Below, one piece after another: positions 46,088 through 58,333 of a stretch of DNA of 64,000 nucleotides; position 1 is the first letter of the stretch, and each line of letters opens with the position of its first letter. Made by a program: the position numbers and the translations under genes. The notes under the pieces were generated by a model. The model saw only the letters and a list, made by a program, of their open reading frames with translations, did no database searches and was not told the origin of the DNA. The DNA lies in contig NC_066580.1 of the NCBI RefSeq assembly GCF_024323335.1, positions 142,032,188 to 142,096,187 on the forward strand, read 5' to 3'. Source of the DNA: Lathyrus oleraceus (taxonomy: Eukaryota > Streptophyta > Magnoliopsida > Fabales > Fabaceae).

Positions 46088-46508
46088 CTGCATAATGATT
46101 TGATATTTTGATTTTAGAGAAGTGGATTTGTGACCAAATATTATGCAGATGGATAATTATATTGTTTATTTATGTTTTATGTGATTACCATTTTCAGAAT
46201 AAAACAAAAAGTAAAAACAAGACATCATAGATGTGGATGAATAGAATTAATTTTATTAATGATCAATTTGGAAATGCCCAAACAATGTTCACTTCTCCTT
46301 TAGGCATAGGAGAAGGATTTTAAGAACATATAAAAGCAATTACTTAGATCGATGCAAAGTAATAGGAACATCAACAACATTCCAATTGTTGCAAGCCTTT
46401 CCATACGTCACAAAATTGGTGCAGTCTTCCTCTTCTTCATCTTCTAGCACAACAGCTAAGTGTTGTTCATTTCCATGAATGAACCCTCCGCTACGGAAGC
46501 TAAGTTAC
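46088..46508 (-). other. Predicted intron between protease and RT of element C (421 nt)
   Basis: Sense donor GTAACT at 46508 downwards after ...GAAGATAT; acceptor ATTATGCAG ending at 46088. Joining 46509 to 46087 makes an ATG codon (AT + G) and continues in frame into the RT linker; unspliced, the frame stops at once at TAA 46507-46505. Same location as in B with different length and sequence. Confidence 0.75.
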
Positions 46509-47341
46509 ATATCTTCAGTCCTTGCAGTTGTTGAACCTTTCTGGAACCCCAAACTGGTTCTGCCTTTATTGTCGGAGACCTCTACCATGCGCCCCCACTG
46601 ATCAACATTGCCTTCTTCCACAATCTTCTTAGCATCTTTCAATGAGGACATAGGTGCCCCAACTCTTTTTTCAGCAGTAATAGATAAGGCTTGGAATGGA
46701 GTTCCAACCTCATCCTCAGCCTCAACATAAGAGAAAGATGACAACTAGCTAACCAATAGCGCCTTCTCTCCACCAACAATCACAAGCTTTCCATTCTTCA
46801 CAAATTTGAGCTTCTGGTGCAAAGTTAAAGTAACAGCTCCTGCCTCATGGATCCATGGCCTCCCCAACAAGCAATTGTAGGCCGGGTGGATATCCATTAC
46901 TTGGAAAGTAATTTGAAAATCACTCGGACCTATCTTAATTGGAAGGTCCACTTCTCCAATAACTATTTTGCAGGAACCATCAAAAGCTTTTACAATTACC
47001 CCACTATATCTCATAGGCTCTCCTTGGTAAGATAGCTTTGACAGAGTTGACTTCGGCAGCACATTCAGTGACGACCTAGTGTCAACAAGCACATTTGACA
47101 AAGCATCCTATTTACAATTCATAGAAATGTGCAAAGCCAGATTATGATTTCTGCCCTCCTCAGGGAGTTCTTCATCACAGAAGCTAAGATTATTGCAAGA
47201 AGTGATGTTAGCCACGATATGATCGAATTGATCCACTGTAACATCATGTTCTACAAAAGCTTGTTCCAGAACTCTCTGCAGTGCTTCTCTGTGCGCTTCA
47301 GAATTCATGAGCAGAGACAACACTGAGATCTTCGAGGGGGT
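46509..47341 (-). pseudogene. pro: Element C protease region, inactivated
   Basis: Single frame with in-frame stops at 47108-47110 and 46745-46747 (a third, at 47342-47344, separates it from gag). The active-site triad DTG is changed to DTR (VDTRSSLNV, near 47085). CLLGRPWIH follows at about 46850-46880 and the tail LSSFSYVEAEDE leads to the intron. Matches the Z fragment at 425-1168. No function is possible without several repairs. Confidence 0.88.
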
Positions 47342-49751
47342 TTAGAGAAGCTGCTCCACCATATTAAACTCACTTCTCTTAATTAACCAAAGTACCACAT
47401 CATCGTCGTTGGCCTTCACATCGCTGGATTCACCAGACTTACCCTTTGAAGCACCAACTGGATCGACAATAGGCACTTCTACCTTCTTACCAATAACTAG
47501 TTCTTCCTTATCTTTTGGGAACACCGGCCCAAACACACGACCATTGCAGGTCACCTTGGTAACATCAGCAATGCTCACCACAGAGCTAGTCGTAGGCAAC
47601 GGGACCTCTTGACCACCTTCTATCATTGTAGCATTATACTGGTACGACACAACTTTATCAGATGAATACAAGACTGGGCCCGCTAACCTTATAACCAACG
47701 GTGATACTGATCTATTGCTGACATGGCTACTGTTGCTGCTGTCGTACACGATTACCAATCTCTCGGGCTGCTTGAAAATGGGCACTATGACATTCACATC
47801 GTCATCTACATGAAGGGTTTGAACAATTTGAATCATTCCTTCATCCATTAGTCGCTGGATGTCCCTTTTCACAACTTCACAACCCCTCAGGTTAACACTG
47901 CAAATAGCACAACCATCATGGTCATGCTCACACTCACTTACCAAACAAATATCCTTATGCATCTGCACCAAGGATCTTCGGATAAACCACACATCAAAAA
48001 ATTTAAACTCGCCAGGACAACCATCCACCATATTCACAGAAAGTTCTCATGGGCGGGCAAAGGATTCGCTTTCACATTTGGCACACGGTCCTCGAAGAAC
48101 ACCATTCCACTCTTCATCAGCTTTTGAACCTCATACTTGAGCGGATAACAGTTCTCTATATCATGTCCGGGTTCTCCTTGATGAAAAGCACAATGGAGCT
48201 CAGGTTTGTACCACCATGGAAGTGGTCCTGGAATCTGCGGCGGGTTTCTCGGATGGATTAGGTTCTTGAGAACACAGGATGGATACAATTCTGCATAAGA
48301 CATAGGAGTCGGCTTGAAAGAGACCTTCTTCCTCTCGAAGCTTTGTTGATGATGATTTCTGTTGGTATTGTTGTTGTTGTAGGTGTTTATTCGTTGTTGC
48401 GGTTATTGTTGCTGACGTTGTGGTTATTGAACTGGTGTTGATTGTTGATTAGAAAATATCAGGATAACGGAAGATACTTGATGATGATGTTGATGGGAAG
48501 ATTGATTCCTTCTGATCTGAGGCCTCCTCTGCCTCCCATTTCTTATTGCATTTGCTTCATTGTCCTTTTTCTTGCTAAAACTGCTGCCGTACCTCTTGCT
48601 CGTCGATGCCTCATCTTTCGACAAACATCCCTCTCGGAGTCCTTCCTCAAGCCTCATCCCCATGTTTACCATCTTGGTAAAGTCACTGGGGGAACTAACA
48701 ATCATTTGTTCATAATAAAATGAACTCAGAGTTTTCAGAAAGATTTTTGTCATCTCTTTTTCCTCCAAAGGAAGAGTGATTTGGGCAGCCAATTCCCTCC
48801 ATCTCTGCGCATACTCTTTAAACGTATCTTTATCCCTCTAAGACATAGACCTCAGCTGGTCTCTATCAGGCGCCATATCCACATTGTACTTATACTGTTT
48901 GACGAAAGCGTCCCCCAAGTCGTTGAAAGTGTGAATGCTAGCACTATCCAACCCCATATACCAATGGAGCGCAGCACCGGTCAAGTTATCCTGGAAATAA
49001 TGAATCAACAGTTGATCATTATCGGTTTGAGTGGATATCTTGCGAGCATACATCACTAGACACTGGGATCTTGAATGAGTGGACAAGTGTTCCCTTTATA
49101 CTTTTCAAATTTAGGTACTTTGAACTTCACTGGGATCTTGACGTTAGGCACTAAACACAACTCAGCAGCACTCTTTCCAAACAAGTCCTTACCTCTTAGC
49201 ATTTTCAATTCCTTATGCAGCTCAAGAAACTGATCCTTCATTTCATCCATTTTCTCGTAGACATCCGGACCCTCAGACAGCTTGGAGTGATAAATGGTGT
49301 CCTCTACACGAGGTAAGGTATGCACAACGGGAGGTGGCACGGACATGACCGGGCTAGATGCCGGCATGGAAGCAAAAGTAGGCGCAAAGCCTTTAGGCAT
49401 AAAGTTGGACGACATTCCCCAGGGGAATCCAGTAGGCATAATGGGCGCAAGATGAGCGGTAGCAGCTGGCATAGAAGAGGTAGCCACCTCTGAAATAACT
49501 GTCCTCGCAGGAGGAGTTGCAGGTGTTAGAGAAGCTTGGCTCTGAGCGGCAAGAACTGACTCCATCATGGTAGTAAGGCAGGCGATCTCGTCCTTCAGCT
49601 CTCTGTTCTCTTGCTCTAGATGCTCCATAATTATCAAATGATTGGCGCGTGTGTTGTACCGATGAGTCAGCTTGGCTAAAGCATAGAAGAAACACCAATG
49701 AGACATCTGGAGAAAGAGAAACCTGCTTATGCAAATGATGCATGCATTCAA
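47342..49751 (-). pseudogene. gag: Element C gag, with frameshifts and stops
   Basis: Starts with LTHRYNTRANH and the helical MEHLEQENRELKDEIACL (a probable coiled coil) near 49600-49670, then a Pro/Ala-rich linker, the gag core (HYFQDNLTGAALHWYM, DAFVKQYKYNVDMAP, FKEYAQRWRELAAQI; about 48780-49030), a Gln/His-rich stretch near 48340-48500, the zinc-knuckle-like C-x2-H-x5-H-x4-C (CAFHQGEPGHDIENC, near 48150-48195) and a long C-terminal part. Frameshifts near 49050-49075 and 48034-48037 and stops at 48838, 48424 and 47342 break it. It gives the gag N-terminus that element B has lost. Confidence 0.85.
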
Positions 49752-49929
49752 TGCTTGATAAATTTTTTTTCAAGGAACTTACTTATATTATTTGCAAATA
49801 TATATCAACAATTGCAATAATTTTCATATGACAAAAAATCTCTTTTCATTTATATAATTGGAAGGATTACACTGAGTACAATTTCGGAAACCAAAAATAA
49901 AAATACAAGAGAAAAGGAGACTAGTCATC

Positions 49930-51431
49930 CTAAGGATCCCTAACAACAACGTCAGAAGCCCTAGCTGAAGGCATATACTTCCTTCGAATGCAACGGATCT
50001 CGGTCTCAAAAGAAGCCTTCATCTAAGTCTTCTCAAGGACAAGATGATCAACAATCTTCTTCCAAGCAACGGAAGGTTGAGGCATGCTAGAAGATGAAAC
50101 CTCTGGCTCTCTCTATCTCTTCGTCACTCAGTCTTCAAGTAGCTCAATGAGTGCACCTTTGTCCTTAGACTCCAACTGCAACTCTTCATGCTTCTTGCTC
50201 AAAGCACGAAAACGCTCTTCCCACATATCCTTCTCTTGCTTCATCTTGGCGAGTGCGTCTTCCAACTCCTCTACATCTTGGTTACGGAGAGTTAATGGCT
50301 CAACCACAACCATAGACATTGGTATCTCACAAGGATAAGGCATCTTCAACTCCAGAGCTCTCTTCTTCACCCAAGTAGTGTAAGCTTCCAAAGCTACACA
50401 ATTGCATTGACCAAGCTCGGATCTTCCTTTCCTAGGCACGTTATGCCAAGCATGCACAATCTTCTGCTTCAAGTGTTGGGGATCTTTACCCTCTTGATAG
50501 AAAAGACCTTCTAACAAAGTGTTATTAGGTTTGTCTCTCAAGAGGAACCCAAGTTGACGACGAGCCAAAGCAGGGTTGTAGTTAATTCCTCCTTGTGTAC
50601 CAATGAGAGGCATATTAGAGAATTCACCACAACTATCAATAATCTCCAAACTGCTCAAAGAAGGATCATACCAAACTATATCATACTTAGTGAGAGACAT
50701 AAATCTCTGAGACCACCTTACACATTATTTGTTCTCCACAAAAGCAGGCTTCTGAGGCAAGTGCGAAATAAACCACTTGTACAAAAGAGAAATACAACAG
50801 ACGATCATTCCACCACCTTTAGAATTCCTTAGATGCAAAGAGAAGTACATATCACCCAACAAAGTAGGTATAGGATTCCCAATCAAGAAAATTCTAATGG
50901 CGTTAACATCAACAAAACCGTCAATGTTAGGGAACAAAGCTAATCCATAAGTGAGAAACACAAAGATAGCTTCAAAAGCGTCCACACTACCGGCTTGAGC
51001 AAAAGCAATAGTTTCTTGATGAGGAAATCCGATGGCAACCCAAACAATCCTCCTTTGTTAACCCAATGAGCCTGTATCTCAGACTTCTTCAAGTGAAGAG
51101 CTTCAGCAATAATACTAGATCGAGGAATCTCCTCCAATCCACTAAAAGGCACTCTACTAGAAATAGGTATCCCCAAAAGACGAGAATACTCCTCCAAGGT
51201 AGGCATAAGCTGAAAATATGGGAAAGTGAAACAATGGTAGAGAGGATCATAGAACTGCACTAACACACTCAAAATTCCTTCAACCACATCATCAGACAAG
51301 ATGGACAGAAGCTTACCATGACGTTGTTTGAAGTCCAAGGGATCTAATACAAAAGATGCTAGCTTCCTTAACTCTTTCAAGTCGGGACATTTGAAACTGT
51401 ACTTCTTAGTGTTCCTTCGTCCATAATCCAT
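49930..51431 (-). pseudogene. Element C ORF1 (Ogre-specific protein of unknown function), frameshifted
   Basis: Extra ORF between the 5' LTR and gag, diagnostic of Ogre. 51431-50940 encodes the N-terminal part from MDYGRRNTKKYSFKCPDLKE; a one-base loss near 51015 shifts the frame to 50985-50725 (VDAFEAIFVFLTYGLALFPN); after a stop at 50725-50727 it resumes to 50128 (DIVWYDPSLSSLEII, ending in a charged helix KMKQEKDMWEERFRALSKKHE), and a TGA at 50128 and further stops precede the presumed end near 49930. The N-terminal part resembles the plant mobile domain/aminotransferase-like proteins carried by several plant transposons (to my recollection DUF7745-type annotations in legumes). Function is unknown; it is absent from B as preserved here. 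Confidence 0.8.
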
Positions 51432-52241
51432 GGTCTTAAAATATTTGCAAACAATACCTCAGTTCCTAGAAATTTTCTTATGATGAATGTTATGATGTGC
51501 ATGAATGCATGAATGCAACAATCACAAATAAGGGATCACACACAAGGAAAACAAACAAAGGTCAAGGGATGAATCAAGTCATTGTCAAGATCAATCATCC
51601 ATTTTGGTGGATTATGGTTTTCACCTTATCAACACCCAAGTTCCATTGATATTGACAAGACTTGATTGGATCAACCAAGAATCAAGGGTTTGTTGTGAAT
51701 CACGAGCATGGAGTCTGGGTAAGAACCATCCCAAAGGAGTGAACTAAGGATAAAAACCTGTATATCATGTTCTAAAAAGTTCCCATAGTTTTAATTCCAT
51801 CTATCGGATATTACAAGTTAGGATGACTGACTCATCAACCCATAATATTCTCAAGAGAAACTCGTCTGAGTGTAGTATCGTGTAACAACTGTTATCAAGT
51901 CTACACTTGAACAATCTCTGCACTACGTCCTAAATAGGCCAAGAGGGGTTAAATGTTCTACGGTCCTCAGCTTCTCGGACCCCAAATTAGAGGAAGTAAT
52001 GCCTAACCACAAATACTTGTGTGACATTTCCAAATCCAAAAGACTCTCCACTGAGCGGATGGGTCTCAAGCCAACTTGTTAAGGACTACTCCACACAAGT
52101 CGAGTTCGGGTTAGAACTTATCTCACCACTTAGAGATCACCAAGCACAACAAGAAAATTATATCATACATACATATATACAAACATAATATATATACAAA
52201 TATATACACATAAAAAGTAGGCTAAACCCACTGGAGACTAC
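51432..52241 (-). other. 5' untranslated leader of element C
   Basis: About 0.8 kb between the primer binding site and ORF1. Apart from a TATA/ATATAC-rich stretch at 52150-52210 I see no repeat or gene. A packaging signal would be expected here but cannot be identified by eye. Confidence 0.6.
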
Positions 52242-52259
52242 TCCCCAACAGGGTCGCCA
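52242..52259 (-). other. Primer binding site of element C
   Basis: Sense strand TGGCGACCCTGTTGGGGA, nine bases after the end of LTR C2. The complement ends in CCA as a tRNA 3' end should; Ogre elements are reported to use tRNA-Arg, which fits the GTCGCCA terminus. It fixes C2 as the 5' LTR. Confidence 0.8.
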
Positions 52260-52268
52260 CTTAATTTC

Positions 52269-55200
52269 TGTAGCGGTAAATTCATGATCGTCAAGCTAGG
52301 GATAAGCTAGACATCAAATAATAAGAGTCGCCACTGCGCTTTAATTGTTTCCAATGGAAAAGGGAAAAAGTACGAACAAAACCCAAATGTAATAAGTTTT
52401 CAAATCAAAACTAATAAAATGTCAGAGATTGCAGGTAAGGGGGTTGGTTACACAGAGGGAAGGTGTTAGCACCCAAAGTGTCCTAGGTACTCCTAGGGAG
52501 CCCTTTTCGTGTGCATATGTATTTGGTACAAAAATGATGTTTACAAACAAATAGAATGGGGGGATGAGAAAAGAATTCATTAATTATATTTTTGTGTTTG
52601 ACAAGACCTTCAGACTTGTGCCTACGTACCAACACAAAAATGAGGGATCAAAACCTCGTAGTTCGTGATACAAATTTCAAAGTGGATGCGTTGCTTTTAA
52701 CAAAAATTAAGTTTGAAAGGCACAGAGGCCCAAAAATTGTTTGAATGAGTTAGTTCTTTTTTGGCTTTTTCAAAGTTAGGTCAAGTATAGTTAAATTTAT
52801 TTACAAATTTTATTTAAGAAAAGAAGTTTGAAAATGCAATGGCATAAGGCCAAAGTTTCTATCTTTTTGCAAAGTGGTCAAAGTTTAGAACAAAATAAGT
52901 TCAATCAAAGAATATTTTGAAAAGGGAGGGAGAGATTTTAAAATTAAAGAAATAGGGAGAAGATGAAGAGACTAATCCTATGAACAAAATTAAAAGTTTA
53001 GAGTTGAAAAGATCTGACCAAATGGGTAGCAATCCAATAGACTAGAATGTCAATAGAAACCCAGATTTCCCCTGGACTATTAGAATCAAGCAACACACAA
53101 ATGCACAATTATATTATCTTGAAGAGCAAAGGCATAAAATAAAGATAGCCACATCCAAGCTTTAGCCACTCCATGATCTTCTTTCAAATTAGCCCATGTA
53201 ACAGATGAATTCCACAAGTCACAGGTCCAAAATGACAGCTTCACAATGATCATGTTGCAGATGAACTTAGAGGGATCTTGAACGATGTATCAGATGAAGT
53301 TCAAATCGCAAGCACTTGGATCCACACATGTTGGCATTTGCCAAGTCCTTTAGCATCGGAATGTTGCCTAAATTCTAAGTCCATTTGTCCAAGATCAAGC
53401 CAACAGTCCACACAAAAGTTTTTTAGGGTTTTTGTTGTTATTATGTACCTTAATGGTCAAAGACCACACAAACAAGCAAAATACACACAAACAAGATATA
53501 TCGCACAATATGGTCCAAATGGACAAAGTGAAAATTGCATTAACATAAACAATTAGAATGGTATGAATAATGGCAAATGAATAAAGGATAAAATAAAATG
53601 ACATTAAAGTAAATGGCTTGAAGTTAAAAGGTAGTCGTTAATGAGTTAGAAGTTAGTTTTTTTTTTGCTTTTGCTTTTCATTTTAAAGTCATTCTTTGGA
53701 GAACACTCAACCCACTTATCACAAGCATGGATCCTTGAGTCAAGACATCTTCCAAAGAAAAGAAAAAAGGCCAAGTTTCCACACAATACCATGAAAGAGG
53801 GGAGACTCAGTCTCACTAACTAGAATCCTATGCCTTTTGTGTCACAAATTTAGCACTATGTTAAGCAATCGTAATTGGACTTATGTAGAAGTCACAACTA
53901 TTTGAGGTCGGGCAATAGAATTTTGGTGTTAATGCAAGTTAGAGACATAGTATTATGGACTATGCTCATGAAACATACCACACACAAAAAGTATATGCAA
54001 AAGAGGTGGCCTAATCTCATCTATACTCATGTTGATTTTTCAATCAACTAGCCTTAGGATTTTGAGACATCAAAGGCAAAATGAAATAAAAGAATGAAGA
54101 AAGGGAATGAGATGAAGAGGGAGGGGAATGGATCAAAACTCAAATTGGTCAAAGGAGGACGTTTACCCAATTAATATCATCCATTCATTTTGGGAGATGG
54201 AATATAGATTCCATCAATCCCCTAAATCCAATGATATTAACTTGACAAAGTCAAATCAACCTTGACCAAGGCCCAACAACAAGAGTCAAACCCAAACAAG
54301 TCATCACAAATGGTCAACAAAATTATTTGGCATTTATTCAAAATAAAAATACTAAAATAATACATTTAAATTAAATATGGTTTGTCAAATTCCTAAAATC
54401 TCATCAAAACACCAAAGAAATGGCCATGAGATTTATCATAGGTCAAACAAGGTCAAAAGGACCTTGGAGAAAAGATTTCAGGATTCTTAAAGACTTAAAA
54501 GTATTTTTAAACAATTAAAAATAATCACAAAATCAATTAAATCATGAAAAATATTAATAATGATCCAAAAAATAATTTTAATTCAGAATATGAAAGAGGA
54601 AATTATTTGAAATTATTTGGTGAAACTCTTATATTTTTTGGATCAATATTTAAATTAATATGAATTAATGAAAATAAAAGGAATAAAAGAAAATCAGAAA
54701 ATAACAAAAAAATGTGGACCACTTGATCTCCCTCATTAATTGAGGTGGCAAATCAAGTGGTCCTCAGCACGCTTTCCATCGTGGACTTAAGTCAATGCGT
54801 CACAAGGATGGTAATCAAAACCAACGCGTGAGATTAAAACAATTTAAAACAGAACAATGGCTCTGAACACTTCCAGCGCATCGCCGGAGTCCAAAGACCG
54901 GTCATCTTCTCTGGTGACCCAGGCCGGACTTGTTCACTCATCACCATCAAGAAAATGAAAAAGGGGGACATGATCTGAAAGAAAAAATGGCATAGAGCAC
55001 GAATCTGACCTGAATTTTAATGAACTCCGCATATATAGAAAGATATGAGGAGTTGAATTTTGAGGTGTGTCAACTGAGTTGCTTCAGTTTGACCTCTAAG
55101 CAACTCAATCTTCTTGCCTACATTGGTAGGACTTCAGACAACCAAAGATCCAATAGAATTAAGTGGTATTGAGAGAGAATCGAAGAAATGAAATTTTCTG

Positions 55201-56977
55201 GAAAATACTTTCAATGCAGGTCCAGATTCACTTGTTCTTGCTTTAGCTCGTGCTTGATCTTACTCAGGATGCTTGCAGAAGTAGATTAGAATGCACAAAA
55301 GGTCTTGGATCCCTGGAGTTTTGAATCTCAAAACAGCGAGATTCAAACTCAATTTCCAAAGGAAATCCTCAGGATTATCCTCTCAAATGGAAGGGTTTGG
55401 TGTTTGGGATAAAAGCTTGCGCGAAGGAGTCCTCAATTCTGAGCATAGGGTGCTCTATTTATAGCTGAATCATGTGATATTTCCACCTAACAATTGAGTT
55501 TCCAAAATTGGCAATGAGTGATGCATGTGTGTATGGGCGTGTACATGCCCATAAGATCATTCCATTTGATCCATAATTGAGTGGGAACAAGTCTAAAATC
55601 AAATTGGAGTGCTAGGCCATTGTACATGGAAGCTTGAAGTTTGATTTTTGCCAAATGATGATGCAATGTTCAAGTCATGCGCAGCCCATTCAAATCTTGT
55701 CCAAAATGGATGAAATTGGACTTTTTGGAAAGGTTAGATAGATAACTTTCATGTTCAACACTTTTTCATTTGGAGCTTGGAACATGAACAATTTTGAGGT
55801 GGAAGTTTGGAAATTTTAACATATCAAAAAAATTTCTAAGTGTCAAGCCATATATCTCAATATTCCACGTTGCTTAACTTTTTATGTGAGCTTTTTTATG
55901 AGAAAAGTGTCTTCATCAAAGTTGTATCTCTTTCAAAGACATTCAAAATGGTCACCATTTTCATGTTATTTGGATTTAGAATGATAGAGTTATGCATTTT
56001 TGAAGTTTGGAAAAATCACTTGTGCAATGGTATAGGTCAAAAATGACCTATAATGTAACCTCATATCACATGCTTAAAATAGTTGAATTAGCTCTCACTC
56101 CAAACATAAAAGTTGAAGTAGACATCTTGAATTTTGATTGTGCAACTTGTAAATCGTTCATCTCATGAAAATTGAGCAAGTTATGGCCTTGGGAATTTGA
56201 CTTTCAGATTAGGGTTTAGATAAAATGACCTATAATGTTTCAACATAGAAAATTATTTTACAAGCAAAACTAGCTCTAGATATCAACATTAAAGTTGTTT
56301 GGAATGTCATTTAGAGTAAGTTTTATCTTGGAATAATTTTCAAATGGTAAAAATTGTAGGAGATAGGGTCTAAGGAGACCTAGTTTTGATCAGATGAATT
56401 CATCTGGCCAACTACCATCAACCGACTTGCTAACCTTCAATTCTTTTGACTTTCATGGCTCATGGTAGACCATATATGCATAAGATGATTAATTTTGAAG
56501 TGTCCCTTTAGAAATTTAATCAATTGGTGAGATGGCTTGTTGGAGAAGTTACTCAAGATACCCAGTCAAACTAGGGTTTCCAAGGCGAATCACCTCCAAA
56601 CTCTTGAAGAAAACTTGATCAGTATAACATGTAATAATCAATGGAACTCATATACGATGCTCATGACCATTCTTGGATCAATTCATGGTTGTGCTCTTAG
56701 TCATGAGGGTCTTAAACCCTAGATATGAACGTAATAGATCAATGGAGATCATGCCCTACCTACAAAAGAGTTAGGCAAATGCAAAGACATATTTTTGGTA
56801 TTTTGGTTAGTAAAAATGATAATATACAAGTATGATAGAATCACAAAGTGCTTGGTGATCTCTCCCAAAACAAACCCAATGAAGGAGGGGTAAGGAGAAT
56901 GCCAAGTTATGATCCCAATGCTAATGCTTATAATGAAATTGCATGAGAGATCTTAGGGTCAAAATTGGGGTCTTACA
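52269..56977 (-). repeat. LTR C2 (5' LTR of element C)
   Basis: TGTAGCGGTAAATTC...GGGGTCTTACA, 4709 bp, partner of 29704-34408. TATA box TATAAATA (minus) at 55456-55463, U5 motif at 52324-52336, CTACGTA module near 52612-52670. As the 5' LTR it would have driven transcription. No genes. Confidence 0.92.
55456..55463 (-). promoter_or_regulatory. TATA box of LTR C2
   Basis: TATAAATA on the sense strand, at the same place as in LTRs A and E; its counterpart in C1 has two substitutions. Confidence 0.6.
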
Positions 56978-56982
56978 CAAAG
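56978..56982. repeat. Target-site duplication of element C, right copy (CAAAG)
   Basis: Exact match to 29699-29703; element A coding sequence resumes directly after it. Confidence 0.9.
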
Positions 56983-58333
56983 TTTCTCTTGTAAAGTAAA
57001 TCACCATTCAGGTAAAAGTTGACAGCTAATCTTCTCAAAGTCTTCTTATCTTTCAAAGATGCCCCTGACAGATAAATCTGACTTTGGAGGAAACACTTGA
57101 TATCAAAATACCATGGCTTTTCATCTTTGACTTCTTCAACAGGAAATACATGAGATGGCCTATCAAGACGCATCACAGTCAAATTAGGAACTTTATTCTA
57201 AAATTTCACCATAATCATTGAAGCCTACGTTGCAAGAGCATCTGCCATCCGATTTTCATCTCGAGGGATATGATGAAACTCAACCTTTGTAAAGAAAGTT
57301 GAAATCCTCCTCGCATAGTCTCTATATGGTATCAAGCTGGGTTGATTCGTATCTCATTCACCTTTGATCTGATTGACAACCAAAGTTGAATCTCCATAGA
57401 CGTCAAGATACTTTATTCTGAGATCAATGACTTCTTTGAGCCCTATAATGCAAGCTTCATACTCACCATATTATTTGTACATTTGAAAGTCAATCTAGTT
57501 GGAAATGGAAAATGAGTTCCTTGAGAAGTAATAATCACTTCCCCAATGCCATTACCATATGAATTAACAACTCCATCAAATACCATGCCCCAACAGGAAC
57601 CAGGTTCTGACCCTTCTTCAAGCAATGGTTCATCACAATCTTTCATCTTCAAGTACAAAATCTCTTTCTCAGGAAAATCATACTGCACTGACTGGTAATC
57701 TTCAATCGGTTGGTGAGCCAAATGGTCAACCAAGACACTACCCTTGATAGCTTTTTGAGATCAGTATTCGATATCATACTCGGATGACAACATCTCCCAA
57801 TGAGAAATTTCCCAGTTAAAGCAGGATTTTCAAAAATGTACTTGATTAGATCCATTTTAGATATCAAACCAAGTAGTATGATTTAACATATATTGGCATA
57901 GACGCTTAGCAGCCCAAATCAATGCACAACATGTCTTCTCAAGCATAGAATATTGAGTCTCACAGTCGTTGAATTTCTTACTGAGGTAGTAAATTTCATA
58001 TTCCTTCTTTCCAGATTCATCTTGCTGACCGAAAACACAACCCATACTCTCATCAAGCACAGTCAAATACATGATCAACGGTCTTCCTTCAACAGGAGGA
58101 AACATGATCGGAGGCTCAAGTAAATATTCTTTAATACTATCAAAAGCTTTCTGGAAATCTTGGGTCCAATCACAAGACTAATCTTTCTGAAGAAGTTTGA
58201 AAATAGGCGCACATGTGGCAGTCATATGCAATATAAACCTTGAGATATAATTCAAGCGGCCGAGAAAGCCTCTGACTTGCTTCTCAGTTTTGGGTGCAGG
58301 AATTTCTTGTATTGCTTTGACCTTGGCAGGATC
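56983..58333 (-). pseudogene. pol: Element A pol middle part: two RNase H domains and end of RT
   Basis: Minus strand. 57182-56983 is the linker before the integrase zinc region (KKTLRRLAVNFYLNGDLLYKR). About 57200-57620 is the archaeal-type RNase H (MVFDGVVNSYGNG, then PRDENRMADALAT, keeping the catalytic Asp that is Tyr in B and C). 58105-57650 is the first RNase H (MYLTVLDESMGCVFGQQDESG, YYLSKKFNDCETQYSMLEKT). RT C-terminal sequence continues to 58333, where LTR E interrupts it at the VDPAKV position. Several frameshifts (for example near 57466-57475 and 57850) and stops are present. Confidence 0.87.
58329..58333. repeat. Left target-site duplication candidate of element E (GGATC)
   Basis: Five bases before the TG of LTR E; the partner is outside the window. 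Confidence 0.4.

Larger units (their letters stand above)
29704..56977 (-). mobile_element. Element C: full-length but degenerate Ogre-type retrotransposon
   Basis: Minus-strand element with both LTRs, primer binding site, ORF1, gag, protease, predicted intron, pol, 3' UTR and polypurine tract, spanning 27.3 kb, or about 21.8 kb without the nested element D. It is bounded by the duplication CAAAG and inserted in the integrase/RNase H linker of element A. Its LTRs (4705 and 4709 bp) are visibly more diverged from each other than those of B, and coding regions carry many stops and frameshifts, so it is older than B and inactive. Confidence 0.92.

Noticed and set aside
52242..52259. Possible tRNA gene end at the primer binding site
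   Set aside because: Only the 18-nt complement of a tRNA 3' end is present, nine bases from the LTR, as expected of a primer binding site.
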